Origin: Variovorax ginsengisoli
GTDB lineage: Bacteria; Pseudomonadota; Gammaproteobacteria; Burkholderiales; Burkholderiaceae_C
Reading direction: 5' to 3'
Assembly (NCBI RefSeq): GCF_030486595.1
Contig: NZ_JAUJZH010000002.1
Coordinates: 62,001-126,000, forward strand
Length of the DNA: 64,000 nt
In this document: positions 19,633 through 30,037 of the stretch, one piece after another
Position numbering within the stretch: the stretch's first letter is position 1
How the letters are laid out: every line of letters begins with the position of its first letter
Made by a program: the position numbers and the translations under genes
Notes under the pieces: model-generated
Told to the model about the DNA's origin: nothing
The model's input: only the letters and a program-made list of their open reading frames with translations
Database searches by the model: none

Positions 19633-22416
19633 ATGACCGCCAGCTCCCAGCCGGGTTCCACCGCCGCCGACAGCGCCACGCTTCGGCCGCCACCATCATC
19701 CGCTTCGCCGCCCTTGTCGGCATCGTCCCGCTTCATCCAGCGCTTGCGCCGGCGCTACGCTGCCGAGCTGTCGCTGCTGCCGCCGGGCGAACCCTCGCGG
19801 CCCCACATGGCCGAAGCGTACCGGGCCCTGCGCGAGCGCGGCGACAGCGTCGCCGACGCCTTGCGCATCGTTCGCCAGCTGGTGATGGAACGCCTCATCA
19901 CGCTCGACTGCGACCTGCAGGCGCCGCTGGCCGTGGTCACCACCGCGGTCACCCAGCTGGCCGAATTCGCGCTCGATGTCGCCTGCCGGGAGGCCTGCGC
20001 CGAGCTCAACGAAGCCCACGGCGCACCGCGCGCGGTCGACGGCCGGCGGGCCCAGCTCTGGGTGGTCGGCATGGGCAAGCTCGGCGCCCGCGAGCTCAAC
20101 GTGTCGAGCGACATCGACCTGATCTACCTCTACGACCACGACGGCGAGACCGGCGGCAACGCCGAGGGCCGCTCGAGGCTGGCCAACCAGGAATACTTCG
20201 CGCGGGCGGTCAAGCGGATCTACGCGCTGGTGGGCGACACCACCGAACATGGCTTCGTGTTCCGGGTCGATCTGGCCCTGCGGCCCAACGGCAATTCGGG
20301 GCCGAGCGTGGTCTCGCTCGACGCCCTCGAGGAGTATTTCCAGGTCCAGGGCCGCGAATGGGAGCGCTTCGCCTGGCTCAAGAGCCGGGTGGTCGCGCCC
20401 GCCGCGGTGGTGGCCGACGGCTCGGCCCAGGCGCTGCGCAGCGCGGTGCTGCCCTTCGTCTTTCGCCGCTACCTCGACTACAGCGTCTTCGATTCGCTGC
20501 GCACGCTGCACCGGCAGATTCGCGAACAGGCGGCACGCCGCAGCGCCGGCCGGCCCGAGCGCGCCAACGACGTCAAGCTGTCGCGCGGCGGCATCCGCGA
20601 GATCGAATTCACGGTGCAGTTGCTGCAGGTGGTGCGCGGCGGCCAGTTCCCCGAACTGCGGACCCGGCCGACGCTCGATGCGCTTCAACGGCTGGCACGC
20701 GCCGGGCTGATGCCGCAGGAAGCGGCCGACGCGCTGGCTTCGGCCTACGAGTTCCTGCGCCGGGTCGAGCACCGCATCCAGTACCTGGACGACCAGCAGA
20801 CCCATGTGCTGCCGGTCAACGACGACGACCTGCACTGGATCGCGCTCACTCTCGGCTTCGCCGATTGCTGCGCCTTCCTGGCCCAGCTCGACACCCATCG
20901 CGAATTCGTGGCCCAGGAGTTCGACAAGCTGCTGGGCGGCAAGAAACCCTGCAGCGGCTGCAAGGGCGGCGCTTCGACCCCCGCCCCGCTCGACATGAGC
21001 GACCTGCTCGAATCGCTGCCGGCACCGTTCGCCGCCCGCATCCAGGCCTGGAACGAGAACCCGCGGGTGCTGGCGCTGCGCGACGACACCCGCGCCCGCC
21101 TGCGCCAGCTGGTGCAGCGCACCGCCCTGTGGCTGCGCGAGCCCGACAGCCATGCCCAGGGCCAGATCAGCCGCCACGTCGATGCCGCGCTGCGCTGGGC
21201 CGACTGGATCGAGCCGCTGCTGCGCCGCGACAGCTACATCGCGCTGCTGGTCGAGCGGCCCGCGGTGCAAGAGCGCCTGCTGCGCCTGCTCGGCTCGGCC
21301 AAATGGCCCGCGAGCTACCTGCTGAAGCACCCCGGCGTGATCGACGAACTGGCCAGCAGCGCCATGCTGTCCGGCCGCTTCGTCGCCGCCGACTTCGAAC
21401 GCGAGCTCGAAGACCGCCATCGCTCGCTGACGCAGACCGGCGAGGCCGACGAGGAGCGGCTGCTGAACCTGCTGCGCCACGCCCACCACGCGGAGCTGTT
21501 CCGTACGCTGGCGCGCGACCTCGATGGCCGCATCACGGTCGAGCAGGTGGCCGACGACCTGAGCGCCCTGGCCGATGCGGTGCTGCGCGTGACCGCGCGC
21601 TGGTGCTGGCCCCAGGTGCGCAATCCGCACCGCGACCAGCCGCGCTTCGCGATCATCGGCTACGGCAAGCTCGGCGGCAAGGAGCTCGGCTACGGCAGCG
21701 ACCTCGACATCGTCTTCGTCTACGACGACGAGGACGAACGTGCCGGCGAAGTCTATGCCGCCTACGTCCGCAAGCTGATCAACTGGCTCACGGTCAAGAC
21801 CCGCGAGGGCGACCTGTTCGAGATCGACACCGCGCTGCGCCCGAATGGCAATTCAGGCCTGCTGACCACCAGCTTCGACGCCTACGAGAAGTACCAGCTG
21901 GGCCGCGGCAGCAACACCGCCTGGACCTGGGAGCACCAGGCCATGACCCGGGCGCGCTGCGTGCTGGGCGAGCCGGCTCACGTCGAGCGTTTCGACCGCA
22001 TCCGCGAAGCCGTGATCACGGCACCGCGCGACCGCGAGGCCCTCAAGGCCGAGATCGTCGCGATGCGCGCCAAGGTAAGCGCCGCGCGGCCGGTCAAGCC
22101 CGATCTCTTCGACGTCAAGCACAGCGCCGGCGGCATGGTCGACGCCGAGTTCGCGGTGCAGTTCCTGGTGCTGTCCGAAGCCAAGGCGCATCCCGAGCTG
22201 GTGCCCAACGTCGGCAACATCGCGCTGCTCCAGCGTGCCGAAGCGGCCAAGCTGCTGCCCGCAGGCGTGGGCGAGGCCGCCGCCGCGGCCTACCGGGAAC
22301 TGCGCCGGGTGCAGCACCGGGCCCGCCTCAACGAGGAGCCGACCCAGGTGCCGATGAGCACCCTGGTGGCCGAACGCGAGGCCATGCTGGCGCTCTGGAA
22401 GGCGGTCTTTGGCTAG
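19633..22416 (+). CDS. glnE: Bifunctional glutamine synthetase adenylyltransferase / adenylyl-removing enzyme
   Basis: 927-residue enzyme that adenylylates and deadenylylates glutamine synthetase in response to PII state and glutamine. Two nucleotidyltransferase domains are seen. The N-terminal removing domain has GMGKLGARELNVSSDIDLIY (about residues 145-165). The C-terminal transferase domain has GYGKLGGKELGYGSDLDIVF (about 675-695); both carry the GS…DxD metal motif. Each is followed by a regulatory helical part (LALRPNGNSG, ALRPNGNSGLLTT). ATG 19633 follows AGGA at proper spacing; upstream in-frame codons lack a good site. The rlpA-type gene overlaps its last codons. Confidence 0.93.
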   Translation: MTASSQPGSTAADSATLRPPPSSASPPLSASSRFIQRLRRRYAAELSLLPPGEPSRPHMAEAYRALRERGDSVADALRIVRQLVMERLITLDCDLQAPLAVVTTAVTQLAEFALDVACREACAELNEAHGAPRAVDGRRAQLWVVGMGKLGARELNVSSDIDLIYLYDHDGETGGNAEGRSRLANQEYFARAVKRIYALVGDTTEHGFVFRVDLALRPNGNSGPSVVSLDALEEYFQVQGREWERFAWLKSRVVAPAAVVADGSAQALRSAVLPFVFRRYLDYSVFDSLRTLHRQIREQAARRSAGRPERANDVKLSRGGIREIEFTVQLLQVVRGGQFPELRTRPTLDALQRLARAGLMPQEAADALASAYEFLRRVEHRIQYLDDQQTHVLPVNDDDLHWIALTLGFADCCAFLAQLDTHREFVAQEFDKLLGGKKPCSGCKGGASTPAPLDMSDLLESLPAPFAARIQAWNENPRVLALRDDTRARLRQLVQRTALWLREPDSHAQGQISRHVDAALRWADWIEPLLRRDSYIALLVERPAVQERLLRLLGSAKWPASYLLKHPGVIDELASSAMLSGRFVAADFERELEDRHRSLTQTGEADEERLLNLLRHAHHAELFRTLARDLDGRITVEQVADDLSALADAVLRVTARWCWPQVRNPHRDQPRFAIIGYGKLGGKELGYGSDLDIVFVYDDEDERAGEVYAAYVRKLINWLTVKTREGDLFEIDTALRPNGNSGLLTTSFDAYEKYQLGRGSNTAWTWEHQAMTRARCVLGEPAHVERFDRIREAVITAPRDREALKAEIVAMRAKVSAARPVKPDLFDVKHSAGGMVDAEFAVQFLVLSEAKAHPELVPNVGNIALLQRAEAAKLLPAGVGEAAAAAYRELRRVQHRARLNEEPTQVPMSTLVAEREAMLALWKAVFG

Positions 22417-23407
22417 CCAGCGACACGCTTCAGCGTGGCTCGCGGCGGCGACGCTGGTGCTGCTCGCGGGCTGCGCCAGCGGACCGCGCGGCGGCCGCGA
22501 CGGTGCCGATGCCAATCCGCCTTCGGGCCTGAACCAGGTCCCGGATGCCGAACCCCGGGTCGAACCGATCCGCGGCAGCGGCGGCACCAGCAAGCCCTAC
22601 ACGGTGCTCGGCCGCTCCTATGTGCCGATCACCGACGACCGGCCCTTCCGCGAAACCGGCCTGGCCTCGTGGTACGGGCGCAAGTTCCACGCCCAATCGA
22701 CCGCCAGCGGCGAGCCGTACGACATGTACGCGATGACGGCGGCCCACAAGACCTTGCCGCTGCCGAGCTACGCAAGGGTGCGCAACCCGGCCAACGGCCG
22801 CGAAGTGATCGTCCGCGTGAACGACCGTGGCCCCTTCCACGACGACCGGGTCATCGACCTGAGCTACACCGCGGCCCTCAAGCTCGACCTGTTGCGCGGG
22901 GTCGCGCCGGTGGAGATCGAGCGCCTCACCAACGAGGACATCCGTACCGGTGCCTGGCGCCGCGGCGATGCCCCGGTGCTGGCCCAGCAGGCCGCGCCGA
23001 TCGCTGCCGTGGCCGCCGCGGACGGTGTCGCGGTGCCCGCGGCGCTGACTGCACCCGTGGTCGCCACCTCGCGCTACGACGCCATGGAAGTCGCGGCGCT
23101 GCCGCCGATGACGCCGCTGGCCGCGGCACCCGCCCAGCCGGCCACGCCGGCTCCGCGTACGGCGGCCGCCGGGCCCGGTTTCTGGGTCCAGCTCGGAGCC
23201 TTCAGCCAGCGCGAAGGCGCCCAGCGGTTTCAGCAGCAGGTGGCACGCGAGATGCCGCCGCTCGCGAGCACCCTCAATGTGTTCAGCGAGAACGGCACGC
23301 ACCGCCTGCAGTCAGGCCCCTATGCCTCGCGGGACACGGCCCGCGACGCGGCTGAACAGGTCCGCAACGGCCTGCAGTTGGCGCCGGTGATCGTCGAGCG
23401 CCGCTGA
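22409..23407 (+). CDS. rlpA: RlpA-family septal lytic transglycosylase lipoprotein with SPOR domain
   Basis: 332-residue outer-membrane lipoprotein with three parts: a lipobox signal (LVLLAGCAS), a double-psi beta-barrel RlpA domain (GLASWYGRKFHAQSTASGE, MTAAHKTLPLPSYARVRN, VIVRVNDRGPFHDDRVIDLS), and a C-terminal SPOR domain (FWVQLGAFSQREGAQRFQQQ) that binds denuded septal glycans. The WYG, H and D residues of the active RlpA fold are present. Translation starts at TTG 22409, 8 bases inside glnE, after GAAGG; no closer ATG fits the signal peptide. A Pro/Ala-rich linker (about residues 190-255) separates the domains. Confidence 0.88.
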   Translation: MASQRHASAWLAAATLVLLAGCASGPRGGRDGADANPPSGLNQVPDAEPRVEPIRGSGGTSKPYTVLGRSYVPITDDRPFRETGLASWYGRKFHAQSTASGEPYDMYAMTAAHKTLPLPSYARVRNPANGREVIVRVNDRGPFHDDRVIDLSYTAALKLDLLRGVAPVEIERLTNEDIRTGAWRRGDAPVLAQQAAPIAAVAAADGVAVPAALTAPVVATSRYDAMEVAALPPMTPLAAAPAQPATPAPRTAAAGPGFWVQLGAFSQREGAQRFQQQVAREMPPLASTLNVFSENGTHRLQSGPYASRDTARDAAEQVRNGLQLAPVIVERR

Positions 23408-23422
23408 GAACCTGTTGCGAGT

Positions 23423-24280
23423 TCAGGCGCCCTGGTATTCGGGCCTGGGGCCGAGGGAGGCCGCGAGCTCCTTGCGGTAGCGGTTCAGTTCCTGGACCGT
23501 CTTGAAGCTGCGGTTCATCAGCAGGCTCAGGTTGTGCAGGATCCGCTCGCCAACCTTGTTCTCCCAGACGGAATCGAACTTGATCTGCTTGTCGAGCCAG
23601 TGCTCGAGCCAGTCGGGATCGGGCACCCGGCTCTGGATCGTGTCGTTCGGGAACAGCGCCTTGTTGACGTGCAGGTTGGTGGGATGCAGCGCCTGCGCCG
23701 TGCGGCGGGCGCTGGCCATCAACACGCCGACCTTGGTGAAGGCCGAACGGGCCTCGTCGCCGAACTTTTCCATTGCCCGCTTCATGTAGCGCAGGTAGGC
23801 GCCGCCGTGGCGCGCCTCGTCCTGGCTAAGCGTGGTGTAGATGTGCTTGATGACCGGCTCGGTGTGCCACTCGGCGGCACGGCGATACCAGTGGTTCAGG
23901 CGGATCTCGCCGCAGAAATGCAGCATCAGGGTCTCGAGCGGCGGCGCCGGATCGAAATCGAAGCGCACGTCGTGCAGTTCCTGCTCGGTCGGCGCATGCT
24001 GGGGGCTGAAGCGCTTGAGGTATTCCATCAGCACCAGCGAGTGCTTCTGCTCCTCGAAGAACCAGATCGACATGAAGGCAGAAAAGTCGCTGTCATGCCG
24101 GTTGTCGCGCAGGAACATCTCGGTGGCCGGCAGCGCCGCCCACTCGGTGATCGCGTTCATCTTGATGGTCTGGGCCTGCTCCTCGGTGAGCCGGCTTGCG
24201 TCGAAAGACTGCCAAGGAATATCCTTGTCCATGTCCCAGCGGACAGATTCGAGTTGTCTGAAGAGTTCCGGATAAAGCAT
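23423..24280 (-). CDS. Ferritin-like di-iron protein (acyl-ACP desaturase-like)
   Basis: 285-residue all-helical protein of the ferritin-like/ribonucleotide-reductase superfamily. Iron ligand patterns are visible: E in MNAITEWAALPATEMF, ExxH in WFFEEQKHSLVLMEYL, a further Glu in HFCGEIRLNHW, and ExxH in LSQDEARHGGAYLRYM. The length and motif spacing recall plant-type acyl-ACP desaturases, but no substrate can be read from the sequence. ATG 24280 is preferred; a TTG directly before it is also in frame. It converges with rlpA and is divergent from the glutathione peroxidase gene. Confidence 0.8.
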   Translation of the reverse strand: MLYPELFRQLESVRWDMDKDIPWQSFDASRLTEEQAQTIKMNAITEWAALPATEMFLRDNRHDSDFSAFMSIWFFEEQKHSLVLMEYLKRFSPQHAPTEQELHDVRFDFDPAPPLETLMLHFCGEIRLNHWYRRAAEWHTEPVIKHIYTTLSQDEARHGGAYLRYMKRAMEKFGDEARSAFTKVGVLMASARRTAQALHPTNLHVNKALFPNDTIQSRVPDPDWLEHWLDKQIKFDSVWENKVGERILHNLSLLMNRSFKTVQELNRYRKELAASLGPRPEYQGA

Positions 24281-24408
24281 CAATGTCTTTCTTAAGCCGA
24301 CTGATTTTAGTCGGCAGGCTTATCGCGCCTGTGACAAGCGCGCGATGATGTAGGTCCGCGCGCCGCAAACTTGCCCATTCGCGCTGCTTTTCACTCGGGA
24401 ACACCGCC

Positions 24409-25032
24409 ATGCGAATACCCCTCGGTCTGTTAGTGCCATTTTTCCCGGCCATCGTGCTGGCTGCCGGTCTGCTGCCGACCGGCGCCGCCGCGCAGGGCGC
24501 CGCGGCCGGCTGCCCCGCCGTCCTTCAGCACACTTTTCCGCGGCTCCAGGATGAAAAGCCGCAGTCCCTTTGCCAGTACGCGGGCAAGGTCGTGCTGGTG
24601 GTCAACACCGCGAGCTTTTGCGGCTTCACGCCCCAGTACAAGGGCCTGGAAGCCCTCGACAGCAAATACCGGTCGCGGGGGCTCGTGGTGCTGGGGTTCC
24701 CGTCGAACGATTTCGCCCAGGAAGCCGGCTCGAACAAGGAAATCGCCGACTTCTGCGAAAGCACCTTCGGCGTCAAGTTTCCGATGTTCGCGAAATCGTC
24801 GGTGCGGGGGCCTGATGCCAGCCCGCTTTTCAAGCAGCTGGCGCAGCTCTCCGGCACGACGCCGAAATGGAATTTCTACAAATACCTGATCGGCCGCGAC
24901 GGCAAGGTGGTCGACGCCTACTCCAGCATGACGGCACCGGACGACCGCGCGTTCGTGCGAGAGATCGAGAAGCAGTTGGGGGCGGCGCCGCTGGCGTCGA
25001 TGAGTTCACAACCGGCGACAACTTCCAACTAG
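24409..25032 (+). CDS. Glutathione peroxidase-family protein with export signal
   Basis: 207 residues: an N-terminal signal peptide (LLVPFFPAIVLAAGLLPTGAAAQ) then a GPx domain. The peroxidatic Cys is in VVNTASFCGFTPQYKGLEAL, followed by GFPSNDFAQEAGSNKEI (Gln of the catalytic tetrad) and PKWNFYKYLIGRDG (Trp/Asn). Like most bacterial homologues it is a Cys enzyme and probably uses thioredoxin as well as glutathione. Export to the periplasm is unusual compared with the cytosolic BtuE type and suggests defence against external peroxides. The C-terminal Ser/Thr tail has no known role. Confidence 0.87.
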   Translation: MRIPLGLLVPFFPAIVLAAGLLPTGAAAQGAAAGCPAVLQHTFPRLQDEKPQSLCQYAGKVVLVVNTASFCGFTPQYKGLEALDSKYRSRGLVVLGFPSNDFAQEAGSNKEIADFCESTFGVKFPMFAKSSVRGPDASPLFKQLAQLSGTTPKWNFYKYLIGRDGKVVDAYSSMTAPDDRAFVREIEKQLGAAPLASMSSQPATTSN

Positions 25033-25403
25033 TCACAAACGCTTACGTATCGCCAGGGAACCGGCTCGCCGGTCCGCGCTCATACCGTTTCCGGGCACGA
25101 AAAGTCCGGTCGGTTTTTATGTTGCGAGGTCTTCCGGGCGCTTGCCGCCAGGTTGAAATCCCGAGGCGATTCTTCTCCTCCTCCCTCCCTCCCTCCTTCG
25201 CGTCGGGGCGCCTCGTAACATTTTTATTGCTCGCCCCCAGGTTGTCCGGCACTTCGTGTCCGGACGCCCCCCCTGCCGGGGGCAACACCAGCGGCCCGGC
25301 AAAGCCGGTTCCACGGTGTTTCACCAACGGGCCTGGCTGCGCCGGCCTCGACAATGAAAAAGCCCCGCGTGCGGGGCTTTTTCATTGGAGCCGCTGGGGC
25401 TGG
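25033..25403. other. Intergenic region, no convincing gene
   Basis: 371 bases between glutathione peroxidase and GST. It holds a short CCTC-rich run (about 25172-25197), several GC-rich inverted segments and the terminator at 25354-25385. Open frames are present on the minus strand, but they have no ribosome-binding site and a basic, disordered composition, so I treat them as spurious. Confidence 0.5.
25354..25385. terminator. Bidirectional rho-independent terminator
   Basis: ATGAAAAAGCCCCGC followed by its reverse complement forms a 15-bp perfect stem with a 2-base centre, flanked by A and T runs. It serves the minus-strand GST gene ending at 25404 and any transcript leaving the glutathione peroxidase gene. 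Confidence 0.9.
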
Positions 25404-26015
25404 TCAGGGTTTTGTTTCAGCGAAGCTGGGGCGCAGCATGAGCTTGTCGAACAGCTTGGCCAGGTTGGCGTGGTCGGCACGCCAGTCGATCTCGGGGAAG
25501 CGGTAGTCGAGCCAGCCCAGGACGCAGCCGACGGCGATGTCGGACAGGCTCAGGTGGATGCCGCTGCAGAAGGGCTTGTCGGCCAGGCCCTTGGCCATGG
25601 CGGCGATGCCGTTGTTGATCTTGCCGCGCTGGCGGTCCATCCAGGCCTGGCTGCGCTCGCTGTCGGCGCGGTGCACCCAGGTGGCCTCCATCCGCAGCAG
25701 CAATCCGGCGTCCATCACGCCGTCGGCCAGCGCTTCCCAGGTCTTGACCTCGGCGCGCTCGCGGCTTTGCTGCGGGATCAGCTTGCCGACCGGCGACAGG
25801 GTGTCGAGGTACTCGACGATCACCCGCGAATCGAACATCGCCTCGCTGCCGTCCATGATCAGGCAGGGCACCTTGCCGAGCGGGTTGGAACTGGAAATCG
25901 TGGTATCGGCAGACCAGACGTCTTCGATCACGAACTGGTAATCGAGCCGCTTCTCGGCCATGACCACGCGCACCTTGCGCACGTACGGGCTGGCAGCGGA
26001 TCCGATCAGTTTCAT
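25404..26015 (-). CDS. Glutathione S-transferase family protein
   Basis: 203-residue cytosolic GST. The N-terminal thioredoxin-like domain begins KLIGSAASPYVRKVRVVMAE with the Ser/Pro glutathione-site motif and includes NPLGKVPCLIMDG (cis-Pro) and EAMFDSRVIVEYLD (the Ser that binds the gamma-glutamyl moiety). The all-helical C-terminal domain includes LSLSDIAVGCVLGWLDYR. The pattern resembles E. coli YibF. The substrate is unknown. Independently transcribed, with its own terminator; its start is 123 bases from purB. Confidence 0.88.
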   Translation of the reverse strand: MKLIGSAASPYVRKVRVVMAEKRLDYQFVIEDVWSADTTISSSNPLGKVPCLIMDGSEAMFDSRVIVEYLDTLSPVGKLIPQQSRERAEVKTWEALADGVMDAGLLLRMEATWVHRADSERSQAWMDRQRGKINNGIAAMAKGLADKPFCSGIHLSLSDIAVGCVLGWLDYRFPEIDWRADHANLAKLFDKLMLRPSFAETKP

Positions 26016-26128
26016 GCAGGCACTCCCCCATCAGGGTCATCGTTGTAGCGCTTTGATTCTAGGGGAATGCGCGTCACGGAATGCTGGGCGGAGCCCGGCG
26101 AAATTGCTTCGGCCGCCCCGCAACCTAA

Positions 26129-27516
<1,388 letters not shown>

Positions 27517-27517
<1 letters not shown>

Positions 27518-28077
27518 TGGCGCTCAAGTCCACCATCTTCAAGGCCAGTCTCGCGGTCGCCGACATCGACCACAACTACTACGCCGACCACGCGCTGACG
27601 CTGGCGCGCCACCCCAGCGAGACCGACGAGCGGATGATGATCCGGCTGGTCGCGCTGGCACTCAATGCCCACCAGCTGCAGGACGTCTGCAACGGCGACG
27701 GCACGCTGGCCTTCGGCGCCGGCCTGTCGAATCCCGACGAGCCCGATGTCTGGCTGCGCGATTTCACCGGCCAGGTGAAGCTCTGGATCGAGGTCGGCCA
27801 GCCCGAGGACAAGCCGGTCATCAAGGCCTGCGGCAAGGCCGATGCGGTGATCGTCTACTGCTTCAACCACGCGGCCGAGATCTGGTGGCGCGGCATCGAG
27901 AACAAGCTGACCCGGCCGCAGAACCTGCAGGTGTTCCGGGTGCCGACAGCGGCCTCGCAGTCGCTGGCGGCGCTGGCGCAGCGCTCGATGCAACTGCAGG
28001 CGACGATACAGGAAGGGACGCTGATGCTGGGCGATAGCACTCGCAGCATTGATATTGAGCCGGTGAGAATGCGCTAG
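27517..28077 (+). CDS. yaeQ: YaeQ family protein
   Basis: 186-residue cytosolic protein of the YaeQ/DUF1512-type fold, which resembles PD-(D/E)XK nucleases. Visible are STIFKASLAVADIDHNYYAD at the start, HPSETDERMMIRLVALAL, LSNPDEPDVW, and KLWIEVGQPEDKPVIKACGKA, whose Asp/Glu and Lys are the nuclease-like residues. The biological role is not settled; older work on RfaH suppression was not upheld for the E. coli protein. Start ATG 27517 overlaps the purB stop. Confidence 0.88.
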
Positions 28078-28160
28078 GGTGAGTTGCTCCTCAGTCATGG
28101 ACTTGGTATGACTCGTCCGGGGATGGGCAATACGCAGGCGTACGTCTCGTTCGTTTGATA

Positions 28161-29189
28161 TCAGCCTCTTGGTCTGGAAGGAGCCTCATTTTTTTCCACA
28201 TCCTGTTCAAGATGAAGATATCCCCGGCGGCCGGTGCGTCCCTGCCTCGCCGTTCCATAGCGTGACGCGGATCTCGTCGCCATATGCCCGACTTGACTTG
28301 CAATTTGTTCCCGGGGAACTCCATCGCTCTTCAGGTCCGCGATAAACAGGCATCGGAAGCAACTTGGGTTAACTAGCGGCCGGAGGGGCCAAAGCTTTTG
28401 CGATAAACGTCGACAGAGATTGTTCATGGCAGCTGCCTTGAGATTTACGAAGGGACGTGTCGTCTCTTCTTCTTCGAGCCAGATCTCAAGTTCATCCAAA
28501 AAGCTAGTGATCATGAGGCCTTCACGCTTCACAGTCAAAATTCGATGCCTCGGCTCTTTCTCGTTGCCCCTCTCCTTTGCGCAAGCGATTGTCACGGACA
28601 AGCTATCTTTAGTAAAATTAAAGACCATAGACGCGAGTTCGCACGGACGGCAGCCCGTCAGGGAAAGGGCTACCAACGCAAAATGCAGATCTCGTCGTGA
28701 ATTTTTTTTGCTATGCACCAGGAGGCGGCTAACAAAGTCGGGTGGAAGCAAAGGGAGTCTATGGCGACGACGCCCCTGGCCGTATGCGGGTACGCGAATG
28801 TAGCGGCTCCCTAAATCATCGTAGAACTCGATCTCAGGTATCGAAATACCTTGAGACAGCGTTTTTCGCCAGCCATCAGCAATCGCCGAGTCTGGATGAA
28901 GTGAGTTCAATTCACAGCCCCACCGGACACCGCAAATCCATGCGCGCGCGGAATGAGCGTTCGCCGGCGAAAACGGGCGGCATTCCATGTACCCTCTGAA
29001 TGCTGCGGCATAGGACCGTTGGGTCGACGAACTTAACATTTTGAGCTTGCTGAAGAGGGCAGTCTGCTCTTCGTCAAAGTGTCCGCGAGGAACGTCTTCC
29101 AGCGACAGGAAGTAGAGGGGGCCGGGGGTCTCTGGGGTCTCTGGGGTCTCTGGGGTCTCTGGGGTCTCTGGGGTCTCTTCGGGTCTCAT
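28161..29189 (-). CDS. Tyrosine recombinase/integrase with N-terminal PET repeats
   Basis: 342-residue site-specific recombinase, lone mobile-element gene of a low-GC segment. The N terminus carries a tandem Pro-Glu-Thr repeat, then a SAM-like core-binding region (STQRSYAAAFRGYM). Catalytic parts are the first Arg in ALVALSLTGCRPCELASMVF, a probable Lys in the CAKERGNEKEPR region, the second Arg in PSCFRCLFIADLKSDGV (the usual box II His is Ser here), His in SQVGHMATRSASRYG and Tyr in SRYG. The start ATG 29189 has an AGGAG 5 bases before it, better than an upstream TTG. No partner or cargo gene is near, so it is probably a remnant or a minimal element. Activity is uncertain. Confidence 0.8.
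   Translation of the reverse strand: MRPEETPETPETPETPETPETPGPLYFLSLEDVPRGHFDEEQTALFSKLKMLSSSTQRSYAAAFRGYMECRPFSPANAHSARAWICGVRWGCELNSLHPDSAIADGWRKTLSQGISIPEIEFYDDLGSRYIRVPAYGQGRRRHRLPLLPPDFVSRLLVHSKKNSRRDLHFALVALSLTGCRPCELASMVFNFTKDSLSVTIACAKERGNEKEPRHRILTVKREGLMITSFLDELEIWLEEEETTRPFVNLKAAAMNNLCRRLSQKLWPLRPLVNPSCFRCLFIADLKSDGVPREQIASQVGHMATRSASRYGTARQGRTGRRGYLHLEQDVEKNEAPSRPRG
29125..29178. repeat. Six tandem copies of a 9-bp unit (GGGGTCTCT)
   Basis: Six perfect head-to-tail copies lie inside the 5' end of the recombinase gene and encode the Pro-Glu-Thr repeat. Each unit is a whole number of codons, so copy-number change keeps the frame. Confidence 0.9.
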
Positions 29190-29311
29190 AGTCACTCCTT
29201 TTTGAGGACCGAAGACTACCTTCAGATCGCAGGATTCGAACATTTTTTCGAACCCTGACAAATATTGCTTCTCACTCCGAGTTGACCTACTCTCAGTCTG
29301 CGCTGAATCGA

Positions 29312-29375
29312 CCGCTCACCCGCTCACCCGCTCACCCGCCTACCCGCCTACCCGCCTACCCGCTCACCGGCTCGC
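29312..29375. repeat. 8-bp tandem repeat (CCGCTCAC / CCGCCTAC)
   Basis: Three copies of CCGCTCAC, three of CCGCCTAC, one more CCGCTCAC and a degenerate copy are tandemly arranged, upstream of the recombinase gene. It is non-coding as far as I can see; the 8-bp unit would shift any frame. Confidence 0.9.
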
Positions 29376-29435
29376 CCGCTTGATTGCTTGACATGAAGAT
29401 GGCACTTCACCTCTGTTCGGACTCGATCTTCCTAT

Positions 29436-29684
29436 GTGATGCCAGACCATGGTTATCTAAATCGCGACCCCACAGAGCTCTACATCGTCATGCGGAACCT
29501 CGACCTTCTTCGGCCCAAGATGTGTGCCAAGATTTTCAAGACAGATGCTCAGAAAACGGCCGTTCAGGCAAGATGCACTGCATATACTCAAACCCTTCGC
29601 AGAGCGCAAAAGCTTGGATCAATGGAGTCCCTGCGAATTCCAGCCGACATCGCTTTTTCCGGATTTCCCACGGTGTCGAACTAG
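29436..29684 (+). CDS. Hypothetical ORF in the accessory segment
   Basis: 82 residues from GTG 29436, or 81 from the ATG directly after it. Composition is protein-like, with a plausible helical segment (TELYIVMRNLDLLRPKMCAK), but no ribosome-binding site is visible and no family is recognised. It is the best of several overlapping open frames in 29.4-29.9 kb. It may be a remnant of the element that brought the recombinase. Confidence 0.25.
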   Translation: MMPDHGYLNRDPTELYIVMRNLDLLRPKMCAKIFKTDAQKTAVQARCTAYTQTLRRAQKLGSMESLRIPADIAFSGFPTVSN

Positions 29685-30019
29685 AAATTCGACCGCAGCC
29701 ATCGATTACGATGCCTCTGAGAGAGCGAACCGCAGTCGTCTGAGAGCTTGTAAACCGCAGGCTCAGGTTTTTTGCTTGCCAGAAACCAACCTCTCAATTC
29801 AAGAAAGCAATTATCGCAACTACAGCCGCAGGTTCCGTCAGCACTCGTGCGAATACTTTCACACTGCAACGCCGCCCATATTTTCAATGATTTTATGACT
29901 CCAAATCTTTACTCGCGCCCACATTTCAGTTCGAGCACGCTAGGAGCATCTCACTGGTGATTTGGACACGGCAAACCTTCGTTCCTAGAATCTGAAATCA
30001 CCCTCGTCGCAGCAATAAC

Positions 30020-30037
30020 TATCAGGTCAACCTGATA
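30020..30037. repeat. 18-bp palindrome TATCAGGT-ca-ACCTGATA
   Basis: Perfect 8-bp arms with a 2-base centre lie about 20 bases beyond the stop of the minus-strand DUF2007 gene, at the boundary of the accessory segment. It could be a terminator stem (but has no T run) or a binding site. Confidence 0.5.

Noticed and set aside
25043..25354. 103-codon open frame on the minus strand between the peroxidase and GST genes
   Set aside because: No ribosome-binding site, disordered Arg/Pro/Gly-rich product, and the frame crosses GC-rich hairpins near a terminator.
29233..29255. A tRNA T-arm-like sequence (GTTCGAATCC) just upstream of the recombinase gene, possible tRNA attachment site
   Set aside because: No acceptor stem, anticodon arm or CCA context fits around it; it is better explained by two nearby TTCGAA palindromes.
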